Source: Alphaproteobacteria bacterium
GTDB lineage: Bacteria > Pseudomonadota > Alphaproteobacteria > ATCC43930 > CGMCC-115725
Reading direction: 5' to 3'
Assembly: GCA_021325525.1 (NCBI GenBank)
Contig: JAJPHB010000077.1
Coordinates: 1-64,000, forward strand
Length of the DNA stretch: 64,000 nt
A program made the translations under genes and the position numbers. This document shows positions 26,644-36,784 of this stretch, piece by piece. Position 1 is the stretch's first letter. Every line of letters starts with the position of its first letter. Under the pieces are notes generated by a model. It had not been told where the DNA came from and did no database searches. It saw nothing but the letters and a program-made list of their open reading frames with translations.

Positions 26644-28107
26644 ATGTGGAAGCCGCCCCAGCGCATCAAATTCGCAGCACGCCTCGGCCGCGTGCCGAGC
26701 AGGGAGGAAGCCGCGGCATCGCGCCTCTTCTCCCCGATTCGCCTCGGTCCGATCACGCTCGAGCAGCGAAGCTGGGTCCCCGCCATGGTGCCGTGGCGCG
26801 CGACGGAGGCGGGCTTCGTCACCGACGAGGTCGTCGATTGGTATCGGCGCTTCGCCCGCGGTCGGCCCGGCGCCATAGTCGTCGAGGCGACCGGCATCCG
26901 CGACGTGCCGAGCGGCCCCTTGCTGCGCATCGGCCACGATCGCTTCCTTCCGGGCCTGCGCCGCCTCGTCGAAACCGTCCGACAAGAAAGCCGCGGCCAT
27001 ACGCGCCTTCTCATCCAGCTCATCGATTTCCTCGTCATCCGCCGCCGGCCCGATCCCGGCGCTTTCTTCCGGCGCTTTCTCGTCCTCACCGACCGCCACC
27101 GCGAGGCTCTGGGCGGCGGGCTCGATGACGAGATTCGCGAGCGCCTGGCGATGCTGCCCGAGGCCGAGCTGCCCCGCATCCTCGCCCCGCGCGAGCTCGA
27201 AGCGCTGCGCTTCGGCTATCGCGAGCGCGTCACCGACATGAAGCGGGAGCACATCCGCCGTCTGCCGGAGACGCTTCCCGATCTCTTCGCGGCGGCGGCG
27301 GCGCGGGCGCGCGAGGCCGGGTTCGACGGCGTCGAGCTCCATTACGCGCATGCCTATACGATGGCCTCCTTCCTCTCGGCCACCAACACGCGCCCGGACG
27401 GCTATGGCGGCAGCCGCGAGCACCGCGTGCGCCTGCCGCTCGAAGTCTATCACCGCGTGCGGCGGCGCGTCGGCGGCGATTTCGCCATCGGCTGCCGGTT
27501 CCTTGCCGAGGAGTGCGTCGCCGGCGGCAGCACGCGCGAGGATGCCGTCTATTTCGGCCGCGAATTCGCCAGCGCCGGGATGGATTTCCTCTCGACCTCG
27601 CGCGGCGGCAAGTTCGACGATGCGAAGCAGCCGGCGATCGGCGCCGCGGCCTACCCCTATACGGGTCCCAGCGGCTATGAGTGCATGCCGCAATATCTCT
27701 CCGACGAGACAGGTCCGTTCGGGCGGAACGCGGCGGCGACGGCGGAAATTCGCGCGGCCATTCGCGCCGCCGGCTTCGCGACGCCGGTCGTCTGCAGCGG
27801 CGGCGTCCACAATTTCGAGATGGCCGAAGCGATGCTGGCGCAAGGCGTCTGCGATATCATCGGCGCCGCCCGGCAGTCGCTTGCCGATCCCGACTGGTTC
27901 CGGAAGCTGGCGCTCGGGGAAGGGCGGATGATCCGCCTTTGCCAATACACCAACTACTGCGAGGGGCTCGACCAGAATCACAAGCCGGTGACCTGCCAGC
28001 TCTGGGACCGCACCGGGCTCGACGCGCCGGGCGTGCGGCTGACGGCGGACGGCAAGCGCCGGCTCGTTGCGCCGGACTGGGAGCCGGCCGGCGAGGAAAG
28101 CTGTTGA
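26644..28107 (+). CDS. OYE-family NADH:flavin oxidoreductase
   Basis: 487-residue protein of the Old Yellow Enzyme/enoate reductase superfamily. The barrel starts at about residue 27 (LFSPIRLGPITLEQRSWVPA), and the active-site region reads GFDGVELHYAHAYTMASFLS followed by NTRPDGYGG. Near the C-terminus, CQYTNYCEGLDQNHKPVTC may be a degenerate form of the 4Fe-4S motif of 2,4-dienoyl-CoA reductases (spacing C-x5-C-x11-C, one cysteine fewer than the usual four), so cluster binding is doubtful. The NAD(P)H/FAD domain of the large reductases is missing. Next to ridA and the abm operon, it may reduce a C=C bond in the alicyclic intermediate. Start ATG 26644. Confidence 0.83.
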   Translation: MWKPPQRIKFAARLGRVPSREEAAASRLFSPIRLGPITLEQRSWVPAMVPWRATEAGFVTDEVVDWYRRFARGRPGAIVVEATGIRDVPSGPLLRIGHDRFLPGLRRLVETVRQESRGHTRLLIQLIDFLVIRRRPDPGAFFRRFLVLTDRHREALGGGLDDEIRERLAMLPEAELPRILAPRELEALRFGYRERVTDMKREHIRRLPETLPDLFAAAAARAREAGFDGVELHYAHAYTMASFLSATNTRPDGYGGSREHRVRLPLEVYHRVRRRVGGDFAIGCRFLAEECVAGGSTREDAVYFGREFASAGMDFLSTSRGGKFDDAKQPAIGAAAYPYTGPSGYECMPQYLSDETGPFGRNAAATAEIRAAIRAAGFATPVVCSGGVHNFEMAEAMLAQGVCDIIGAARQSLADPDWFRKLALGEGRMIRLCQYTNYCEGLDQNHKPVTCQLWDRTGLDAPGVRLTADGKRRLVAPDWEPAGEESC

Positions 28108-28126
28108 GGCGGCCGCGGCCGACATG

Positions 28127-28142
28127 GTATCAAAAATAGGAC
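28127..28142 (+). promoter_or_regulatory. Shared operator motif, site A
   Basis: The core GTATCAAAAATAGGAC is followed by GATAATAAGATAG (28143-28155), which probably holds a -10 element. Site A and site B (39316) agree at 25 of 35 positions over their extended length. The right half-site TAGGAC is identical to that of the perfect palindrome at site C (42666). It lies 66 bases upstream of the PLP-enzyme gene. The natural candidate regulator is the GntR/UTRA protein at 41208. Confidence 0.6.
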
Positions 28143-28207
28143 GATAATAAGATAGGCCCACCCGAGCGGGTGGTTGGTTTCAGGCAAATGAAGGGAATCG
28201 GCCGGCG

Positions 28208-29707
<1,500 letters not shown>

Positions 29708-29720
29708 ACGGAGGAGAGGG

Positions 29721-30674
29721 GTGAGCGAGGCTTATCTGGAGCTGCGCCGCAGGACCGCCGAGCGCGACCGCAGCCTGCGCGAGAAGGTGATGTCGCTCGA
29801 AGAGGCGGCGGCGCTCGTCAAGGACGGCGACAAGGTCGGGATCGGCGGAAGCACGCTGTCGCGGACGCCCATGGCGATGATCTGGGCCCTGATCCGTGCC
29901 GGGAAGAAGCGCCTGTCCTGCTCGCGCAGCATCATGTCGAGCGAAGGCGAGCTGCTCTTCGGCTCCGGCGCCTCGGAGCATGTGCTGACGAGCTGGTTCA
30001 GCCAGGGCATCGTCTGGGGGGTCTCCAAGGTGATGCGCCTCTATACGGAATCGAAGCGGGCGCGGTTCGAGGAATGGAGCCATATGGCCGTCGGCATGCG
30101 CTTCAAGGCCGGCGCCATGGGCGTACCCTTCCTGCCGATGCGCTCGATGATGGGATCGGGGGTCCTGGCACGCCTTCCCGATGCGCGTCAGATCGACTGC
30201 CCCTTCACGGGCGAGAAGCTGGTGCTCGTGCCGGCGCTCAACCCCGATGTCGCGCTCATCCATGTCCAGCGCTGCGATGCGTTCGGCAACGCGCAGATGG
30301 ACGGGCTGCAATTCATGGACATCGACCTCGCGATGGCGGCGAACCGTGTCATCCTGACGACGGAGCGCATCGTCTCCAACGACCAGATCCGCCGAGCGCC
30401 CGACCAGACGAAGATCCCGTTCATGGCGGTCGACGCCGTCGTCGAGGTGCCGTTCGGCTGCGCGCCGCACGAGTGCTATGGCGTCTACGAGCCTTTCTTC
30501 AAGCATCTCGACATGTATGCCGAGCTCATCCGCAAGGACCCGGCAAAGGGCATCGCGCATTATCTCGACCGCTATGTCTACGGCCCGAAGAGCTGGACCG
30601 AATACCTGTCCCTGATCGGGGTCGAGGAGATGTTGGACGCGGCACGCCGCGGGAGGCGCATTCATGACGACTGA
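29721..30674 (+). CDS. CoA-transferase subunit A (GctA-like)
   Basis: Family I CoA-transferase alpha subunit, 317 residues, resembling glutaconate CoA-transferase subunit A. It begins with the common SLEEAAALVKDGDKVGIGGS segment and has PDVALIHVQRCDAFGNAQMDG, where family members bind CoA. The GTG start at 29721 is preceded by GGAGGAGAGG; a longer frame runs antisense-like through the PLP gene. It overlaps subunit B by 11 bases. It would move CoA from acetyl- or succinyl-CoA to a carboxylic acid produced by the pathway, priming it for beta-oxidation; the acid is unknown. Confidence 0.88.
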   Translation: MSEAYLELRRRTAERDRSLREKVMSLEEAAALVKDGDKVGIGGSTLSRTPMAMIWALIRAGKKRLSCSRSIMSSEGELLFGSGASEHVLTSWFSQGIVWGVSKVMRLYTESKRARFEEWSHMAVGMRFKAGAMGVPFLPMRSMMGSGVLARLPDARQIDCPFTGEKLVLVPALNPDVALIHVQRCDAFGNAQMDGLQFMDIDLAMAANRVILTTERIVSNDQIRRAPDQTKIPFMAVDAVVEVPFGCAPHECYGVYEPFFKHLDMYAELIRKDPAKGIAHYLDRYVYGPKSWTEYLSLIGVEEMLDAARRGRRIHDD

Positions 30675-31455
30675 GACCATGACCCGCGCCCGGCAGCGCG
30701 ACTACACCGCGAGCGAGCTGCTGGCGGTGATGGCGGGACGCCTCCTCGAGGACGGGCAGGTCGTCTTCGCCGGCGTCGGCATTCCGCTCCTCGCCGCGAC
30801 GCTGGCGCAGCGCCTCCACGGGCCCGGCCTCACCATCCTCTTCGAAGGCGGCACCATCGGCGCCTTCGTCGAGCCGGGACAGCTCCCGCCCTCGACCAAC
30901 GAGCAGCGCTGCACGCGCCGCGCCAATATGGTGCTGAGCAGCACCGACGTGCTGCTGCTTCTCCAACGCGGCTATGTCGATATCGGCTTCATGGGCGGCG
31001 CGCAGATCGACCAGTACGGGAATCTCAACAGCTCCTTCATCGGCGATCCCGAAAATCCGACGACGCGCCTTCCCGGCACCGGCGGCGGCAACGACATTTC
31101 GAGCCTGACGCAGATGATCGTCGCGATGAAGCACGAGAAGCGCCGCTTCGTCGAGAAAGTCGATTTCATCACCAGCCCCGGCTTCATCCGCGGCGGCACC
31201 AGCCGGCGCGATGCCGGGCTTCCCGCCGGCGGCATGTACCGCGTCGTCACCGACCTCACGGTCATGGGGTTCGACGAGCAGACGAAGCGCATGAAGGTGC
31301 TGGCGCTCCATCCCGGCGTCAGCCTCGAAGAGGTGCGCGACAACACCGGCTTCCCGCTGCTCGCCGCCGACCGGATCGAGACGACGGAGCCGCCGAGCGA
31401 GCGCGAGCTCCAGGTGCTGCGCCATCTCGATCCCGACAAGCTCTATATCGCGTGA
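30664..31455 (+). CDS. CoA-transferase subunit B (GctB-like)
   Basis: Beta subunit of the same family I CoA-transferase, 263 residues. FAGVGIPLLAATLAQRLHGP and the LFEGGTIGAF segment carry the glutamate that forms the glutamyl-CoA thioester in GctB-type subunits (Glu within EGG). ALLAADRIETTEPPSERELQVLRHLDP closes the protein. The 11-base overlap with subunit A shows coupled translation. A 124-base gap with a long inverted repeat separates it from the LLM oxidoreductase. Confidence 0.88.
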   Translation: MTTETMTRARQRDYTASELLAVMAGRLLEDGQVVFAGVGIPLLAATLAQRLHGPGLTILFEGGTIGAFVEPGQLPPSTNEQRCTRRANMVLSSTDVLLLLQRGYVDIGFMGGAQIDQYGNLNSSFIGDPENPTTRLPGTGGGNDISSLTQMIVAMKHEKRRFVEKVDFITSPGFIRGGTSRRDAGLPAGGMYRVVTDLTVMGFDEQTKRMKVLALHPGVSLEEVRDNTGFPLLAADRIETTEPPSERELQVLRHLDPDKLYIA

Positions 31456-31468
31456 GGCAAGGCAAGCT

Positions 31469-31551
31469 CGTCATTGCGAGCCGCAGGCGAAGCAATCCAG
31501 CAACGCTCAGCGACACTGGATCGCGTCGTCGCCCCGCTCCTCGCGATGACG
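31469..31551. repeat. Long intergenic inverted repeat (CGTCATTGCGAG type)
   Basis: Arm 1 (31469-31500) starts CGTCATTGCGAGC and ends GCAATCCAG; arm 2 (31516-31551) starts CTGGATCGCGTCG and ends CTCGCGATGACG. The arms are imperfect reverse complements over about 32 bases. The element lies between the CoA-transferase and LLM genes. Very similar palindromes are scattered between genes in Bradyrhizobium and Rhodopseudomonas (from memory). Origin unknown; no ORF inside. Confidence 0.75.
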
Positions 31552-31579
31552 AATTAACGGAACGATCTCATCGGGGAAC

Positions 31580-32536
31580 ATGATGGCTGGATTGTCGAAC
31601 ACCTTCGGAATCGCGATGCGGAACTTCACCGCCTTCCCGCAGATGCCGGACGCGCAGGAGCTCGTCGAATACGGCGTCCGGATGGAGCAGCTCGGCTTCG
31701 ATTCGCTGTGGGTGTGGGACCATATCCTGCTCGGCGTCGATCCGCATTTCCCGATCATCGATTCGCTGTCGCTGCTGACGGCGGTCGGCGCCCGCACGAA
31801 GCGCATCAAGCTCGGCACCGGCATTCTCATCCTGCCGCTGCGCAACCCGCTGCTGCTGGCAAAGCAGCTCTCTGGCATGGACCAGCTGACGCAGGGGCGC
31901 CTTCTCCTCGGCATGGCCTCGGGCTGGTACAAGCGCGAATTCGATTCGGTCGGCGTGCCGTTCGAGAAGCGCGGCAAGATCATGGACGAGAACCTGACGA
32001 TCATGACGCGCCTGTGGACCGAGGATCTCGTCGTCGGCGACTACCCGCCCTATCACATGAAGGGCGCGGTGATGTTCCCGAAGCCCTATCAGCGCCCGCG
32101 CCCGCCCATCCTCATCGGCGGCTATGTCGACCGCGTGCTGAAGCGCGCCGGCGTCGCGGGCGATGGCTGGCTCACCTACTTCTACACGCCGGAGAGCTTC
32201 ACCAAATCCTGGAAGAAGGTCTGCGATTTCGCCGCCGAGGCCGGCAAGGATCCGAAAACCCTCCTCAACGCCAATCAGCTGCCGATCATGGTCGGCAAAT
32301 CGCGCGCCGCCGTCGAAGCGCCGATGATGGAATGGCTCTCGAAGGAATGGGACTACGCCTCCTGGAGCGAGTCGACCAAGGATTCGGCGATCATGGGCAC
32401 CGTCGATGAGTGCGTTGAGCAGCTTCAGGCGCATCTCGATGTCGGCGTCCAGAAGCTGATCTTCGTCCCCTACCAGTACCGTGCCGACCAGGTCGAGGTG
32501 ATCGCCAAGGAGATCATTCCGCGGCTGCGCAAGTAG
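31580..32536 (+). CDS. LLM class oxidoreductase, probably F420-dependent
   Basis: Luciferase-like monooxygenase-fold barrel of 318 residues. GFDSLWVWDHILLG, GARTKRIKLGTGILILPLRNP, GRLLLGMASGWYKREFDSVGVPFEKRG and PPILIGGY are the signature of the F420-dependent LLM group; FMN-dependent two-component monooxygenases differ in the loop after GWY. F420 use is further supported by the complete F420 biosynthetic set beginning right next to it on the opposite strand. It would oxidise or reduce a substrate of the upstream PLP/CoA-transferase pathway by hydride transfer. Start ATG 31580 after CGGGGAA. Substrate unknown. Confidence 0.84.
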   Translation: MMAGLSNTFGIAMRNFTAFPQMPDAQELVEYGVRMEQLGFDSLWVWDHILLGVDPHFPIIDSLSLLTAVGARTKRIKLGTGILILPLRNPLLLAKQLSGMDQLTQGRLLLGMASGWYKREFDSVGVPFEKRGKIMDENLTIMTRLWTEDLVVGDYPPYHMKGAVMFPKPYQRPRPPILIGGYVDRVLKRAGVAGDGWLTYFYTPESFTKSWKKVCDFAAEAGKDPKTLLNANQLPIMVGKSRAAVEAPMMEWLSKEWDYASWSESTKDSAIMGTVDECVEQLQAHLDVGVQKLIFVPYQYRADQVEVIAKEIIPRLRK

Positions 32537-32555
32537 GGGGCCAGCTCACGAACGT

Positions 32556-32619
32556 CCCTCTCCCGCAAGGGGAGAGGGAGGGGCCCTCACTCTAACGCTC
32601 TCCCGCAAGCGGGCGAGGG
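32556..32619. repeat. REP-like palindromes, copies 3 and 4
   Basis: Two stems in tandem between the convergent LLM and fbiC genes: CCCTCTCCC/GGGAGAGGG at 32556-32578 (9 bp, 5-base loop) and an imperfect CTCTCCCGC/GCGGGCGAG stem at about 32598-32617. The second stem overlaps the last codons and stop of fbiC. Position suggests a bidirectional terminator. Confidence 0.7.
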
Positions 32620-35048
32620 AATTCTGGCGAGCGCTGATACTTCCGCGCCGGCGTGTTGACTACCGCGGCGAGCGGCGCCGCGGCGAAGGCGGCGCGGCGG
32701 CGCTCGTCGGCGGCGGGCTCGTAGAGCGTCGTGCGGAGGAAAGGCCGGCGGCCCGAGGATTCGATCATCGCCTCCATGCGCTGCGGCGACATCTCCTCGC
32801 CGTGGATGGCGCCCGCCGAGCGGGTGATCGTCTCGTTCATGAGGGTGCCGCCGAGGTCGTTGACGCCGGCATCGAGGCAGGCCGCGACGCCCCGCGGTCC
32901 GAGCTTGACCCAAGAGGCCTGGATGTTGGCGACATGCGGATGGAGCGCGAGGCGCGCCACCGCATGCATCAGTACGCATTCGCGGAAACTGGGCCCGCGG
33001 CGGGCGCGTCCCTTCAGATAGATCGGCGCCTCCATATGGACGAAGGGCAGCGGGATGAACTCCGTAAAGCCGCCTGTCTTCATCTGAAGCGCGCGGATGC
33101 GGAGGAGGTGGCGCGCCCAATGCACCGGCCGCTCGACATGGCCGAACATGATGGTCGCCGTGCTGCGCAGGCCGAGCGCATGCGCCGCTTCCATGACGGC
33201 GAACCATTCCGCCGTCGTGATCTTGTCGGGGCAGATGATGCGCCTTACCTCGTCGTCGAGAATCTCGGCCGCGGTGCCGGGCAGCGTCCCGAGGCCCGCC
33301 TCGCGCAGCGCCAGCAGGAAATCCGAAACGCTCAGGCCGATCGTCGCCGCGCCCTGCGAGACTTCGAGGGCGGTGAAGGCATGGACATGGATGTCGGGTG
33401 CGGCCGCCTTCACGGCGCGGCAGACCTCGAGATATGTCCGGCCGGTATAGTCCGGATGGATGCCGCCCTGCATGCAGACTTCGGTGGCGCCGCGCGCCCA
33501 GGCTTCGCGCGTCCGCCGCTTCACCTCCTCGAGGTCGAGCGCATAGGGCCGGCCGCGCAGGTTCTCGCTGAGCTTGCCCTTGGAAAAAGCGCAGAACTGG
33601 CAGCGGTAGTAGCAGACATTGGTGTAGTTGATGTTGCGCGTGACGACATAGCTGACGCGGTCGCCCTTGACGGCGGCGCGCAGCTCGTCGGCGGCGGCGC
33701 AGACCGCGGTGAAGTCCGGCCCGCGCGCGGCGAAGAGGCCGACGATCGCGGCCTCGTCCAGCGTCTCGCCGCGCTGCGCCCGCGCGAGGATCGCGCCGAG
33801 CGTCCCGTCGATGCGGCTCGGGCGCGGCGCGGCGATGAGGGCGAGCTCGCGCTCGGGCACGGGATCGGAGGCGCCGGGCGACCACGGATCGGGGCGGGCG
33901 AGGCCATCGGCGTCGATCGCGCGCAGCACTGCCGGGCGAAGCGCCGGGGCGAGCCAGCGCTCGGGGGCGAGGGCGTAGGCAGGATAGATCGCGAGGCGCT
34001 GCTCGAGCTCCTTGCCGGCCGCATTGGTCGCGCGCTCCAGCGCAGCGAGCTGCGGCCAGGGCGCTTCGGGATTGACATGGTCGGGCGTCACCGGCGAGAC
34101 GCCGCCCCAATCATTGATGCCGGCCGCGATCAGCGAGGCGAGGGCGCCCGGCTGAAGATTGGGCGGCGCCTGGATGTTCATGGCGCCGCCGAGGACGAGC
34201 CGGGCCACGGCAATCGTCCAGAGATGATCGTCGAGGCCGGGCTCCGCCGCGTCCGCCATGCGCGTCCCAGGCTTTGCGCGGAAATTCTGGATGATGATTT
34301 CCTGGAGATGCGCGTGCTCGTCGTGGAGGGCGCGCAGCGCCAGCAGCGCCTCGATGCGCTCGCGCCGCGTCTCGCCGATGCCGATGAGGATGCCGGAGGT
34401 GAAGGGCACCGCGGCTTCGCCCGCGAGGCGGATCGTCTCGAGGCGCCGCGCCGGGCACTTGTCGGGCGAGCCGAAATGCGGGCCGCCGCGCTCCGAGAGC
34501 CGCTCGGCGCTCGTCTCCAGCATCAGCCCTTGCGACACCGAGACGGCGCGGAGCGCCGCGATGTCGGCGGCGGCGAGCACGCCCGGATTGGCATGCGGCA
34601 GCAGCCCGGTTTCGGTGAAGACGAGCTGCGCCATCGCCGCGAGATAGGCGATGGTGCTCGGATGGCCCAACGCTTCGAGCTCGCGCCGCGCCGCCGCGTA
34701 GCGCAGCTCCGGCTTGTCGCCCAAGGTGAAGAGCGCCTCGCGGCAGCCGGCGGCGGCGCCGGCGCGCGCGATCGCCACCACCTCCTCGGGCGTCATGTAG
34801 ACGCGCTCGCCGCGCCGCGGCGGATGGGCAAAGGTGCAATAGTGGCAAACGTCGCGACAGAGCTGGGTCAGCGGGATGAAGACCTTGCGCGAATAGGTGA
34901 CGATTCGGCCGTGATGCGCATCGCGCCGCGCCGCCGCCGCCGCCATGAGGGCGGGGAGGTCGTCGCTCTCGGCAAGGCGCAGCGCCTCTTCGGCCGAGAG
35001 CGGACGGCGCTCCGCGGCGCGCAAGAGGTCCAGCAGAGCACCTGTCAT
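32592..35048 (-). CDS. fbiC: FO synthase, fused CofG-CofH (FbiC)
   Basis: Bifunctional radical-SAM enzyme (818 residues) that makes the deazaflavin FO, the chromophore of coenzyme F420, from tyrosine and 5-amino-6-ribitylaminouracil. The N-terminal CofG domain has the 4Fe-4S motif CRDVCHYC (Cys64, 68, 71); the C-terminal CofH domain has CYYRCQFC (Cys479, 483, 486). The fused form is that of actinobacterial FbiC; archaea use two proteins. Translation starts at ATG 35048, following GGAGAGGG. The last residues (PRPLAGER) are encoded by a REP palindrome, suggesting that an element landed at the 3' end. It is the last gene of the F420 operon, 25 bases after cofC. Confidence 0.94.
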   Translation of the reverse strand: MTGALLDLLRAAERRPLSAEEALRLAESDDLPALMAAAAARRDAHHGRIVTYSRKVFIPLTQLCRDVCHYCTFAHPPRRGERVYMTPEEVVAIARAGAAAGCREALFTLGDKPELRYAAARRELEALGHPSTIAYLAAMAQLVFTETGLLPHANPGVLAAADIAALRAVSVSQGLMLETSAERLSERGGPHFGSPDKCPARRLETIRLAGEAAVPFTSGILIGIGETRRERIEALLALRALHDEHAHLQEIIIQNFRAKPGTRMADAAEPGLDDHLWTIAVARLVLGGAMNIQAPPNLQPGALASLIAAGINDWGGVSPVTPDHVNPEAPWPQLAALERATNAAGKELEQRLAIYPAYALAPERWLAPALRPAVLRAIDADGLARPDPWSPGASDPVPERELALIAAPRPSRIDGTLGAILARAQRGETLDEAAIVGLFAARGPDFTAVCAAADELRAAVKGDRVSYVVTRNINYTNVCYYRCQFCAFSKGKLSENLRGRPYALDLEEVKRRTREAWARGATEVCMQGGIHPDYTGRTYLEVCRAVKAAAPDIHVHAFTALEVSQGAATIGLSVSDFLLALREAGLGTLPGTAAEILDDEVRRIICPDKITTAEWFAVMEAAHALGLRSTATIMFGHVERPVHWARHLLRIRALQMKTGGFTEFIPLPFVHMEAPIYLKGRARRGPSFRECVLMHAVARLALHPHVANIQASWVKLGPRGVAACLDAGVNDLGGTLMNETITRSAGAIHGEEMSPQRMEAMIESSGRRPFLRTTLYEPAADERRRAAFAAAPLAAVVNTPARKYQRSPEFPRPLAGER

Positions 35049-35073
35049 CCTATGCACCCTCTCCGCTTCGCGT

Positions 35074-35769
35074 TCAGGAGGCGTGGCCGGGCGCGGCCAG
35101 GCGAGCCTTCGCAAGCCGCGCGGCAACGCCGCAGTCTTGGAGAAAGACGTAGCTCCGCGCCGGCGATGGACGAGTGAGGAACGCGGCGATGTCTTCGGGC
35201 CGGTCGAGATCGAGCCCGATGCCGGGAAGGCGGAGGATCAGAGGCTCGATGCCGCGACGGAGGGCCGCCTCCTGGTGACGGAAGAAGCTGCGCGTTCCGA
35301 AGGCGAGCGGGATCGCACCGACGGGAGCCAATGCCACGGCGTTCGAGCCCATATCCGCAAGCGCTGGCGCCAGGGTGACAGAGGGGGCGGGCCGCATCGC
35401 CGTCAGGACCTCGGCGAATTCCGCGGCGCTTGCCAAAGGAATGTCGGCGGGGACCGCGAGCATGCCTTCGGCGCCGGCCGCCGCGAGTTGCGCCGCAGCG
35501 GCCGTCACCGCCGCGGTCGGTCCGTCATGCCGCAGATCGGTCATGAGCCGGGCGTCGAGGCGCCGCGCCGTCGCCGCCAGCTCGGCGTCGCGAGTGACGA
35601 CGAGGAGGCCGGCCAACCCCGGCACGGCGGCAAGCGCGCCGAGCACGTCCTCGAGCATGGCGCAGGCAAGGGCCTGCCGCTCGGCAAGGCTCAAGAGACC
35701 GGCGAGGCGCTGCTTTGCCGCCGAGAGATCCTTCGCCGGCACGACGGCCCAGATGCCTCGCCCTGTCAT
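35074..35769 (-). CDS. cofC: CofC/FbiD guanylyltransferase of F420 synthesis
   Basis: 231-residue nucleotidyltransferase that activates a three-carbon phospho-acid (2-phospholactate, phosphoenolpyruvate or 3-phosphoglycerate, depending on the organism) with GTP for transfer to FO. VPAKDLSAAKQRLAGLLSLAER is the hallmark N-terminus; VPADIPLASAAEF and LDRPEDIAAF follow the family pattern. Which substrate is used cannot be read by eye; proteobacterial-type F420 with 3-phosphoglycerate is known, so this is worth testing. It overlaps cofD by 4 bases. Confidence 0.92.
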   Translation of the reverse strand: MTGRGIWAVVPAKDLSAAKQRLAGLLSLAERQALACAMLEDVLGALAAVPGLAGLLVVTRDAELAATARRLDARLMTDLRHDGPTAAVTAAAAQLAAAGAEGMLAVPADIPLASAAEFAEVLTAMRPAPSVTLAPALADMGSNAVALAPVGAIPLAFGTRSFFRHQEAALRRGIEPLILRLPGIGLDLDRPEDIAAFLTRPSPARSYVFLQDCGVAARLAKARLAAPGHAS

Positions 35770-36761
35770 CGAGCGCCGCCTTTCCGCGCGTCCAGCCGGA
35801 TGCCGAACTCGAGCACGCGGCGGGCGAGCGCCACGCGGTCATCGAGGCTCTGCATCAGCGTCCGCGTGACCGCGACCGGAATGGGGAGGTTCCGTGCCTC
35901 GGCGGCATCGGCTTCGTCGAGGACGAGGCCGTCGATGAGGCCGTCGTAATGGCGGGCGATCGCCGCCTGCGTCTGCGGAATGCCGAGTTCGGCCATGATC
36001 TTCGCGGCCGGTCCCTTGACCGCCTTTCCGGCGATGAGCGGCGAGACCGCGACGACCGGCGCGGCGCAGTCCGCGAGCGCGGCGCGCAATCCCGGGAGGG
36101 CGAGGATGGGATCGATGCTGAGATAGGGGTTCGAGGGGCAGATGACGACGAGGGCGAGGTCGGCCGCGGCGAGCGCCGACAGCAGCGCCGGATTGGGGGG
36201 CGCGCTCTCGGCGCCGTCGAAGCGGATCCGCCGCACGGCGGGGCCGCAGCGCAGGCGCACGAAATAGTGCTGGAAGGGGAGGGTGCCCTCGGAGGTCTCA
36301 ACCATCGTCCGCACCGGCGCGTCGCTCATCGGCAGGAGCGCCGAAGCAAGGCCGAGGCGGCGCGCGAAATGCGCCGTTATCGCCGTCAGGCTCTCGCCGG
36401 CACCCAGGCGCCGCGTGCGCTCGACATGCGTCGCGAGGTCGCCGTCGCCGAGGCGGAACCAGCTCTCGCCGCCGAGCGCTTCAAGGGCGCGCATGAACGC
36501 CCAGCTCTCATCGCGGCGGCCCCAGCCGGTCTCGGGGTTGGCGAGCCCGGCGAGGGTGTACATCACCGTGTCGAGGTCGGGCGAGACGTGGAGGCCCAGA
36601 TGCTCGAAATCATCGCCGGTGTTGCAGACGAGGAGGAGATCGCCCGCCGGCAGCACCCGGTCGAGGCCGAGGGCGAGCTTCGCGCCGCCGACGCCGCCGC
36701 AGAGCGCGACAACCTTGCCGCGGCGCGCCTCCGGCGACGATTTCCGTCGCCGTTCCGACAC
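35766..36761 (-). CDS. cofD: CofD/FbiA transferase of F420 synthesis
   Basis: Transfers the activated phospho-acid from the GDP intermediate to FO, giving F420-0 or its dehydro form; 331 residues. VVALCGGVGGAKLALGLDRVL is the diagnostic nucleotide-binding N-terminus, followed by LLVCNTGDDFEHLGLHVSPDLDT and PSNPYLSIDPILALPG. The start is GTG 36761 with GGAGGG about 8 bases upstream; the annotated longer frame would overlap cofE and has no family sequence. It is followed by cofC with an ATGA overlap. Confidence 0.93.
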   Translation of the reverse strand: MSERRRKSSPEARRGKVVALCGGVGGAKLALGLDRVLPAGDLLLVCNTGDDFEHLGLHVSPDLDTVMYTLAGLANPETGWGRRDESWAFMRALEALGGESWFRLGDGDLATHVERTRRLGAGESLTAITAHFARRLGLASALLPMSDAPVRTMVETSEGTLPFQHYFVRLRCGPAVRRIRFDGAESAPPNPALLSALAAADLALVVICPSNPYLSIDPILALPGLRAALADCAAPVVAVSPLIAGKAVKGPAAKIMAELGIPQTQAAIARHYDGLIDGLVLDEADAAEARNLPIPVAVTRTLMQSLDDRVALARRVLEFGIRLDARKGGAR

Positions 36762-36784
36762 CGCGCTCCCTCCGCCCTCGGCGC

